Source of the DNA: PALSA-1003 sp963741315
GTDB lineage: Bacteria; Pseudomonadota; Gammaproteobacteria; Burkholderiales; Casimicrobiaceae
Assembly (NCBI GenBank): GCA_963741315.1
Contig: CAVUHK010000008.1
Coordinates: forward strand, 62,001 to 126,000
Length of the DNA stretch: 64,000 nt
Reading direction: 5' to 3'
Position numbers and translations under genes: made by a program. Below are positions 58,401-64,000 of this stretch, one piece after another. Numbering within the stretch: the first letter of the stretch is position 1; each line of letters opens with the position of its first letter. The notes under the pieces were generated by a model that saw only the letters and a list, made by a program, of their open reading frames with translations, made no database searches and had not been told where the DNA came from.

Positions 58401-61319
58401 GCCTGCGATGGGTTCGCCGCGCAGGTCCAGCGCGACGACAGTGAACTTGAGCTTGTCCTTCGACGCGGCCCAGCCGTCCGGACGGATGCCCAGCACGATC
58501 GACGACGGCCAGAGGGCGATGCGCGCCGCCGCGGTCAGCGTTTCGCCGTTGGGGTCGCGATACTCCATCTCGGCGACCATGTCGCGCGGCGTGTCGCTCT
58601 TGTTCACGTTCTTGACCGTCGCGCGCACGCCGCCCGAGGCGTCGAGCGTCAGGGGCAGTTCCGTGACGCCATTGCGGGCGCTTGCCGTGGGATTCGCGTC
58701 CGCGATGTCGGCGGCGGAATCGGGATCGATGAAATCGTAGTCGCCCGACATTGCGAACTGGTCGCCGGACTCGTCGCGGCCTTCCTTGACGTTGCCCTTG
58801 GCGAACGCGTAGTCGTCGTAATCGGGGAAATTCACCGCCTTGTCGGCGATCTGCGTGCGCAGCTTGACCGGCAGGCCGCCGGCGCCGCCACCCGACAGGT
58901 AACTCACCTGCAGATCGACCTTGACCTCGGCCGGGTTGACCAGCGGCGCGCCGACCGCCTGGATGCGTCCGCGCATCAGCGGCACGCGGAACTGCTCGAC
59001 GCGGAACGTCCCGGCGATGCGGTTGGACTTGTCGCGCCGATCGGTGAGCGTGTCGTGCACGACGATCTGATAAGTGCCCAGCGCGGCATCCTTCGGGATC
59101 GCAAAGCTGCCTTCGCCGTGCTGCGCATTCGGCGTGCCATCCCACTTGACCGGAATCTCGTATTCGCGGTCGCTGCCCAGGTGGACGATGGTGACGCGAC
59201 TATCCAGCGCCGTGCGCGGCGGCAATGCGAACCCGGCGCCGGTCTGCTGGCGCACGAACAGTTTCATCGACAGCGTGTCGCCGGCGCGCAGCAGCGAGCG
59301 GTCGAGGACGGCGTGGGCGATGTACGGTCCTTCATAGCTGCCCGTCGGCACGTTGAAGCGCCACGGGCTGATGCCTTCGCCCCAGGCCGAGAAAGAGAAG
59401 GCCATGTCGGAGTCGGTGCGCGCGATGATGTAGTAGCCGCTGTATTCGGAACGGCAATCGAAGTTGTCGGGCTTCAATTCGCGACTGATGCGCGCGATGC
59501 CGCTGGCGTCGGTGCGGCCCTGCCAATGGAGGTTGCCGAAGCAGTCGCGCACCGTGACGCGCGCGTTGCGGACCGGCGCGGCGTCGTTCAGGCGCGTCAC
59601 CCAGACCAGCGACGATTCGCGGCCGAGCTTGAAGTGCACGCCGAGATTGGTGACCACCGCACTGGTGCGCGCGTAGTACGGACGGTTCTGCGCGAGCAGC
59701 GCGGCGCCGAGTTTCGGGCTCGCCAGCTCGACGACGTAGAAGCCGGGTTTTTCCAGCGGAATGCCGACGACTTCGAAGGCACGCGCACCCAGCGGCTTGA
59801 GTACCTCGATCGCGGTGCGCGGATCCTTCGGGCCGAAGATCGAATACGCCGCGCCGTAGCGCTTGGTGATCCAGCGTTCGTTCTTGTCGTCGAACTCGCG
59901 GTCGATCTTGTCGCCGCGCTCGATGCGGCGCAGCCAGTCGAGCATCGCCAGGTCGTCGGCGGTGTTGACGTTGGCGACCTGCCCGGGGATCGGCGCCTTG
60001 GCGCTCCGGGCGGCGGCGAGTGCCGCGCCTTCGGCCTGGCTGCCGGCTATCACCGGCTCGACATTGCGTACCGTGACCGGCAGCAGTGTCTTCTCCGCGC
60101 CGGGCAGTCTGGACTCGAGGATGCCAAAGGTCGCGGGAAATTTAACCAGCGGCGGATACTCGTCGGTGCGCACGGTGAGCGGAAAGCTGCGCGCGTTTTC
60201 CAGCATGCGGCCGGCGTCGTCCTTGAGCCCTGGCGGCAACTCGAGCTTGAACGTCTGCTGTTCAGGCAGCCCGGGGCCGAAGTTGACGCCATCGACGGTG
60301 TCGCCATCCTTCTGTGGCGGCAACTGCGTCGGATAGCGCTTTCCGGTGGAGTCGACCAGTCGGATCTTCGCGGCATCGCTGCGCGCGACCGGCGCGGTAA
60401 ACGCCAGCGACAGCGACTGGATGGGAATGCACTGCGCGTCCTTGTTGACGCGCTGGCAGGAAAAAGTCGCGCGAAACGCCGGGCGCACCTTGAACGCCAG
60501 CGCCTGCGCGGTCGAGGTGATCACACCGGTGGTCGCGGCAATGCCCTTGTCCCAGACCAGCTTGACCTCGGCGTTCGCCGGCAGCGTCCGCGCACATGCC
60601 AGCGTCACCAGCGGTGAATCCGCGGCGTCGCGCAGGCGCAGGAATTTTTCTTCGTCGCTGCCGGTTGTCGGCAGGCGGAACAGGAAATTGCGCGTGGTTC
60701 CGGCGTCGGCATCGAGCAGCATGACCCGCAGATAACTCGCGGCGAAGGACTTGCGGTTGTCGAGGATGGTCTTGCGTTCGTCGCCGCCGACCAGCCGCAC
60801 CGGGATCTGCTCGTTGACGCCCGCGGCAACGCAACGCGCATGTGCAAGTATGGTTTCGGGCTTGGCCGGGGCGTCGAGGCCGAGGATGAACACCTGCTGC
60901 TCGTCGATGCGCGCGCCCTCACCGGGCAGGCTCTTCACGATGGCCGGGCCGCCGGTCGAGAACTCGAAGCGCTGGCCCGTCTCGAGCGTCTTGCCATCGA
61001 GCGCGGCGACTCCTGCCTTGAGCGCGAAACTGCAGCGGACTCCGGCGGGCAGGTCGCGGTCGAAGTCGTAGATCCAGTTCTTCATGTCCGCCCAGCGGCC
61101 CTTACCCTTCTCCGGACAGCTGATGTCGAAGGGATCGAGCTCGCGCGGATCGCCGAAGGGGACCATCGGCGTGGCGAAACGCGCGGCGACCTGGCGCACG
61201 CCTTTGACTTCGCCCTGTGGCGAGAAGAACTCCACCGGCTGCGCGGCAAGCATTCCGGCCCACGTGGCGCACAGCGCCACCATCCACTGACGTGAGCGTG
61301 GCATTCTGTGCTTCGTCAT
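55446..61319 (-). CDS. bacterial alpha-2-macroglobulin with thioester motif
   Basis: 1957 residues from ATG 61319 (GGGGAA upstream). A signal peptide cleaved near LAAQP is followed by several macroglobulin domains, a glycine-rich bait-like stretch (about ASGGGGGRGSS), and a thioester motif CLEQ with Cys1502. It would trap proteases that enter the periplasm and bond to them through the thioester. No lipobox is visible, unlike E. coli YfhM, so this one should be soluble. Antisense frames of over 1000 codons run through it but are GC-driven shadows. Confidence 0.93.
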   Translation of the reverse strand: MTKHRMPRSRQWMVALCATWAGMLAAQPVEFFSPQGEVKGVRQVAARFATPMVPFGDPRELDPFDISCPEKGKGRWADMKNWIYDFDRDLPAGVRCSFALKAGVAALDGKTLETGQRFEFSTGGPAIVKSLPGEGARIDEQQVFILGLDAPAKPETILAHARCVAAGVNEQIPVRLVGGDERKTILDNRKSFAASYLRVMLLDADAGTTRNFLFRLPTTGSDEEKFLRLRDAADSPLVTLACARTLPANAEVKLVWDKGIAATTGVITSTAQALAFKVRPAFRATFSCQRVNKDAQCIPIQSLSLAFTAPVARSDAAKIRLVDSTGKRYPTQLPPQKDGDTVDGVNFGPGLPEQQTFKLELPPGLKDDAGRMLENARSFPLTVRTDEYPPLVKFPATFGILESRLPGAEKTLLPVTVRNVEPVIAGSQAEGAALAAARSAKAPIPGQVANVNTADDLAMLDWLRRIERGDKIDREFDDKNERWITKRYGAAYSIFGPKDPRTAIEVLKPLGARAFEVVGIPLEKPGFYVVELASPKLGAALLAQNRPYYARTSAVVTNLGVHFKLGRESSLVWVTRLNDAAPVRNARVTVRDCFGNLHWQGRTDASGIARISRELKPDNFDCRSEYSGYYIIARTDSDMAFSFSAWGEGISPWRFNVPTGSYEGPYIAHAVLDRSLLRAGDTLSMKLFVRQQTGAGFALPPRTALDSRVTIVHLGSDREYEIPVKWDGTPNAQHGEGSFAIPKDAALGTYQIVVHDTLTDRRDKSNRIAGTFRVEQFRVPLMRGRIQAVGAPLVNPAEVKVDLQVSYLSGGGAGGLPVKLRTQIADKAVNFPDYDDYAFAKGNVKEGRDESGDQFAMSGDYDFIDPDSAADIADANPTASARNGVTELPLTLDASGGVRATVKNVNKSDTPRDMVAEMEYRDPNGETLTAAARIALWPSSIVLGIRPDGWAASKDKLKFTVVALDLRGEPIAGVAIKTDAFQREYYSHRRRLIGGFYAFDQGSETKRVGELCAGTTDAHGLLICEIKPPATGNLILRASAADAKGDLAITRADAWVASGDDDWYGGSDNDRIDLLPEKKRYEPGDTARLQVRTPFKEATVLVTVEREGVLEAFVRTVKRGAPTIELPIKPEYSPNVFVSAFVVRGRIGGVAPTALIDLAKPAYKMGLAEIRVGWSAHELAVKVVPEQPAYKVRDKAKVSIQVRRPDGSAPPKGSEIALAAVDEGLLELLPNDSWKLLDAMMKRRGEEVTTSTAQMQVIGKRHFGRKAIASGGGGGRGSSRELFDTLLTWKGTVPLDDAGNATVEVPLNDSLTSFRIVAVASSGAQFFGTGSASIRSTQDLMLLPGLPPLVREGDRFRATVTVRNASERKLSVNVTASATPAVGTLAAQAIELAPGDAREVSWTAVVPVGATKLDWQIAASTRAEDAAPARDSLKISQNVVAAVPERTYQATILQLTAPESITVQRPVDAIPGRGGVDVRFQAKLGGDLPGVREFFRFYPYSCLEQRASIAIGLDNRAAWNAIMGGITDYIDRDGLLKYWPFMRDGDDSLTAYILSVGDEAGWEIPDSARARIEQALVGFVEGRVVRYSAMQTADLSIRKIAALEALSRSKNAFNAKWLDSIAIEPNLWPTSAVIDWYLVLKRQAKLPKRTERMHEAEQILRSRLNFQGTTMGFSTEKTDALWWLMISADSNANKLLIAMLDAPAWRDDVPRMVTGSLFRMQRGHWNTTVANAWGVLAMNKFSAEFEKAPVTGTSSATLSGARFEHVWKSDDGTKPFRERLAWPAQAEALKLAQDGEGKPWVTLSSIAAIPLKAPLSSGYKVTKSVAPVQQKTPGQWSRGDVARVHLEVEAQADMTWVVVDDPIPAGSTALGSGLGGDSTLARAGEKRVGTVWPAYEERTFEAFHAYYRYVPKGKFIVEYSVRLNNPGEFNLPATRVEAMYAPEMFGELPNAQMTVTP

Positions 61320-61527
61320 GCGTGTTCCCCTGATTGCTTCACTTCGAACCGCATCCGCGCCGCCGCATCCGCCCGGCCCCGCGGAAGAAGGCCGGCGTGC
61401 AACCCGTCGTCGACTGTGGTTGCGTTGCATGCAGTACGACACGTGAATGCGTCGGTGCCGCGCACGCGTTCTGGCGCGAGCGGGAAGAATTATGGCGCAA
61501 TGCTGGCGCCTGGCCCATCGGCGCGAA

Positions 61528-62724
61528 TCAACGGCGCAGAAACGCACCCAATCGGCGCACGCCATCGGCGAGGCGGTCCTCGCTTGCCGCAAAGCACCAG
61601 CGCACGAAGCCGTTGCCTTCGGGCCCGAAGGCGCTGCCGGGAGCCAGACCGAGCCGGGTCTCGCGCACCAGTTGCTTGCAGAAGTCGAGGCTGTTGCCGA
61701 CTCCGGCGACGCGAAAGAAGACATACATCGCACCTTCCGGTGCCGGCGCGTCGACGCCGGGCAGCGCGTTGAGCGCGCCGACCAGGAAGTCGCGCGCGCG
61801 ACGATAGCGCTGCAACGTGTGCGCGACCGTGTCCTCGCCTTCGCTGATCGCGACCACGCCGGCGCGCTGGACGAACACCGGCGAGCACGAGGTGTTGTAC
61901 TCGATGAGCTTGCCCAGATCGGGCATCAGCGCGGAGGGCGCAACGATCCAGCCCAGTCGCCAGCCGGTCATCAGCCACGACTTGGAGAAGCTGTTGGTGC
62001 TGACCAGCCGATCGTCAGCGTGCGCAATGTCGATGAACGATGGGGCGCATGCGGTGGCGCGCGGCGCTCCTGCATAGTGCAGCCGTTCGTAGACATCGTC
62101 GGCGACGATCCAGATGCCGAGCCTTCGACAGTGCTCGAGAATCGCCTGCTGGCTCTCGGCATCGAGAGTCCATCCAGAGGGGTTGTTCGGCGAGTTGATC
62201 ATCACCGCGCGCGTACCCGGCGTGAGTACGTCCAAAAAACGGTCAAGGTCGAGAGTCCAGCCCGTCGGCCGGAACGTCAGCGGCGCGCGCACGACCTCGG
62301 CGCCGAGGACCTTCGGAATCTCGGTCAGGTTGGGCCACAGCGGCGTGACACAGACAACACGGTCGCCATGGCCTACCAGCGCCTGCACGGTCAGCATGAG
62401 CGCCGACATGCCCGATGCGGTGACCGCGATGTTGGCTGCCGCGATTGGCTGGTGCAGTCGCGACACGTAAGCGCCGATCGCGTCGCGCAATTCGGGAATA
62501 CCGAAATTCTGGTTGTAGAAGGTCTCGCCGGCGCCGATCGACGCGACCGCCGCATCGCGGATGTAGGCGGGGGTGACTTCGTCGGGCTCGCCGAACCAGA
62601 ACGCCAGGATGTCCGCGTCGCCCATGCCGGCGTTGGCGACTTCGCGGATCTCGGACGCAAACAGCGCGCGCACGGCGGGGCGCGCCGCAAGTTCGACGCC
62701 CAACGGTATCGCGGAATCGTTCAT
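61528..62724 (-). CDS. PLP-dependent class I/II aminotransferase
   Basis: 398 residues. The cofactor lysine is in NSFSKSWLMTGWRLG; NSPNNPSGW and VADDVYE are the usual PLP-contact motifs, and RWCFAAS near the end carries the substrate-carboxylate arginine. It resembles aspartate/aromatic aminotransferases of fold type I. The natural substrate is not clear. I chose ATG 62724; the longer frame lacks a start with a ribosome site. Confidence 0.9.
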   Translation of the reverse strand: MNDSAIPLGVELAARPAVRALFASEIREVANAGMGDADILAFWFGEPDEVTPAYIRDAAVASIGAGETFYNQNFGIPELRDAIGAYVSRLHQPIAAANIAVTASGMSALMLTVQALVGHGDRVVCVTPLWPNLTEIPKVLGAEVVRAPLTFRPTGWTLDLDRFLDVLTPGTRAVMINSPNNPSGWTLDAESQQAILEHCRRLGIWIVADDVYERLHYAGAPRATACAPSFIDIAHADDRLVSTNSFSKSWLMTGWRLGWIVAPSALMPDLGKLIEYNTSCSPVFVQRAGVVAISEGEDTVAHTLQRYRRARDFLVGALNALPGVDAPAPEGAMYVFFRVAGVGNSLDFCKQLVRETRLGLAPGSAFGPEGNGFVRWCFAASEDRLADGVRRLGAFLRR

Positions 62725-62801
62725 GGGACGGCTGGCAGGAGATTGAATGCGCAACCGCCTTTATACTTGTCGCTCCGGGTTGGAGCAAGGCGGGAGGCGC
62801 G

Positions 62802-63140
62802 ATGAAACTCTACGGCATCGTCAACTGCAATACAGTGAAGACGGCGCGGGCGTGGCTGGATGCGCATGGCAAGCGCTATGAATTCGTCGACTTCAAGAAG
62901 ACTCCGCCGACGCGCGAACTCCTTGAGAGCTGGTGCGCGAAGTTTGGGTGGGAGAACGTGCTCAATCGTCGCGGCACCACGTGGCGTTTGCTGCCGCCGG
63001 AGGTTCAGGCGCGCGTCAAGAATGAAAGAAGTGCGATCGCGTTGATGCTGGAAAAGCCCAGCGCGATCAAGCGGCCGGTGCTCGAAAATCCGGGGCCCGA
63101 GTTGCTCGGCTTCGACGATATAGCCTACGCAAAATTGTAG
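62802..63140 (+). CDS. ArsC/Spx-family reductase-like protein
   Basis: 112 residues: MKLYGIVNCNTVKTARAWLD, with a single cysteine in the CxxT position of the thioredoxin-like fold, and ENVLNRRGTTWRLLP and GFDDIAYAKL typical of the YffB branch. It may reduce a disulfide or act with glutathione; arsenate reduction is unlikely because the rest of an ars operon is missing. Confidence 0.9.
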   Translation: MKLYGIVNCNTVKTARAWLDAHGKRYEFVDFKKTPPTRELLESWCAKFGWENVLNRRGTTWRLLPPEVQARVKNERSAIALMLEKPSAIKRPVLENPGPELLGFDDIAYAKL

Positions 63141-63161
63141 GCGCGCGTTTGCTTGCGCGTT

Positions 63162-64000
63162 TCACTTCAACGCGAGTTCTATCGCTTGCTCAAGCGTTAA
63201 GTGATGGCCTTTCCGCCATTCGCGGTCGAACGCTGCGTTGTCGCCCAGCCCTGCGCGGGCCGCTGTCACGCGCCGGTCATAGGTCAGCTGTTCGAGTGGC
63301 GCCCACTGCGCTCCGATCTCCGTTCGCAGTCGCTCCGCGGCGCCCCAGAGAGTTGCAGCAAGCAGGAAGTTGCCGAGCTCGGCGCCTACACATGCCAGTC
63401 CTTCGAGCGAGTTGGCGATCCCTCGTCGGTACACGAGCTCGCGGCTGATCGCCATACTCTCTATGTCCAGCGTGCGGGAAACCGCGAAATCCCTCTGTCT
63501 CAACGCCTCCCCTGCCAAATTGGTCAGGGAAGTGGCAATTCCTCGCCTGTCGCCCAGTTCACGCTTGATCGCCAGGCTCTCCTCGTACATCGCGCGTGCC
63601 AAGTCAAATTCGCCCTGTGCCGAGGCCGCCAGCCCCAGGTTGTTCAACGTATTTGCAATCCCCTGTTTGTCGCCCAGTTCACGCTTGATCGCCAGGCTCT
63701 CCTCGTACATCGCGCGGGCGGCTGATGCGTCTCCCGAATTGCGAACCAGATTGCCCAGATTGTTGAGCAGGCCTGCGACGAGCGCCCGGTCTGTCAGGTC
63801 CTGGCGCATCCCCAAGGCTTCCTCGTACAGCGCCCGGGCGATGGCAACGTCGCCCAGCGCCAAGTGCACAGGGCCAAGGTTGACGAGCGAAGAAGCGATT
63901 ACCGTCTTGTTTCCTAGTTCCCGCGCTATCAACAGGCGCTCCTCGTACCAGGTCCGGGCCGCGGGATAGTCGCCCTGCAAATGGGCCATCGCGCCAGCCG
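63162..64000 (-). CDS. tetratricopeptide-repeat protein, N-terminal part beyond the window
   Basis: About 279 residues in frame, open through the right edge. At least five TPR units of 40 residues (for example ARAMYEESLAIKRELGDKQGIANTLNNLG) are followed by a C-terminal cap, DREWRKGHHLTLEQAIELALK. That cap is common at the ends of large TPR regulators with AAA/STAND ATPase or cyclase/winged-helix N-termini, so the missing part may be such a domain. An internal ATG at 63989 is probably not the start because the TPR pattern continues upstream. Confidence 0.8.
   Translation of the reverse strand, partial: AGAMAHLQGDYPAARTWYEERLLIARELGNKTVIASSLVNLGPVHLALGDVAIARALYEEALGMRQDLTDRALVAGLLNNLGNLVRNSGDASAARAMYEESLAIKRELGDKQGIANTLNNLGLAASAQGEFDLARAMYEESLAIKRELGDRRGIATSLTNLAGEALRQRDFAVSRTLDIESMAISRELVYRRGIANSLEGLACVGAELGNFLLAATLWGAAERLRTEIGAQWAPLEQLTYDRRVTAARAGLGDNAAFDREWRKGHHLTLEQAIELALK
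63549..63716 (-). repeat. near-identical TPR-coding direct repeat, two units 120 bases apart
   Basis: A 48-base block at 63549-63596 recurs without change at 63669-63716. The spacing of 120 bases is one 40-residue TPR unit, and the protein repeats YEESLAIKRELGD. The identity at the DNA level, in contrast to the other units, suggests a recent unit duplication or conversion, and a site where unit number may vary. Confidence 0.8.

Noticed and set aside
57009..60617. Plus-strand open frame of about 1200 codons antisense to the macroglobulin gene
   Set aside because: GC-driven shadow: Arg/Gly/Ala-rich translation with no domain, and the opposite strand encodes a clear thioester protein in register throughout.
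63549..63716. Regular 120-base repeats considered as a CRISPR array
   Set aside because: The spacing is one 40-residue TPR unit, the intervening DNA is coding and similar between units, and there are no cas genes.

Overview
The window is GC-rich, densely coded chromosomal DNA of a Gram-negative bacterium, with almost no gap above 250 bases. I saw no rRNA, tRNA, CRISPR array, transposase, phage gene or replication origin. A betaproteobacterium (Burkholderiales-like or a related uncultured order) fits best. The reasons are a methionine synthase split into two genes, a BktB-like thiolase, type III pantothenate kinase, an XdhABC/guanine deaminase operon, and GC-rich intergenic repeats like those common in that class. 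This placement is inference from gene content only.

Layout. 1-1836 (minus strand): a methyltransferase cut by the window edge, a rhodanese and an HSL-type esterase. 1880-5915 (plus): a promoter, a SAM-II-like riboswitch and an intrinsic terminator in front of split metH. 5934-8684 (minus): an SGNH-like/MBOAT O-acyltransferase pair. 8937-16899: a cysteine hydrolase, the purine-degradation operon xdhA-xdhB-xdhC-guaD (minus), and a 2-keto-4-pentenoate hydratase-type gene. 17048-24574: a signalling region with a membrane class III cyclase, a cupin, an FHA-linked cyclase, a FecR-domain protein, a c-haem/HAMP sensor, a Ser/Thr kinase and a PPOX-fold flavoprotein. 24586-36722 (minus): a 12-kb run of two M81 peptidases, coaX, a bktB-like thiolase, a DUF1028 protein, a complete dipeptide-type ABC transporter and a GFA-fold protein. 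36847-46676 (plus): an amidase, an orphan binding protein, a cyclase-TPR protein and a second dipeptide-type ABC transporter with its two ATPases fused. 46688-55446: GST and VOC genes, an LprI-MliC lysozyme-inhibitor fusion, a PQQ-propeller lipoprotein, a small Cys-rich secreted protein, SelO, an MBL-fold hydrolase and pbpC. 55446-64000: a bacterial alpha-2-macroglobulin paired with pbpC, an aminotransferase, an ArsC/Spx-family reductase and a TPR protein cut by the right edge.

Three layers of structure lie beyond the genes. First, the metH leader has a consensus-like promoter, a SAM-II-type pseudoknot and a terminator within about 145 bases. Second, a palindromic REP-like element occurs three times, and in both peptide-transporter operons it sits exactly between the binding-protein gene and the first permease gene. 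Third, six genes carry seven apparent single-base insertions. Correcting each restores a full-length protein, which points to sequence error or very recent decay rather than old pseudogenes.

The most suggestive functional grouping is the 17.7-24 kb signalling block. It has a haem/HAMP receptor with no output domain next to a kinase with no sensor domain, and a nearby cyclase carrying a phosphothreonine-binding FHA domain.
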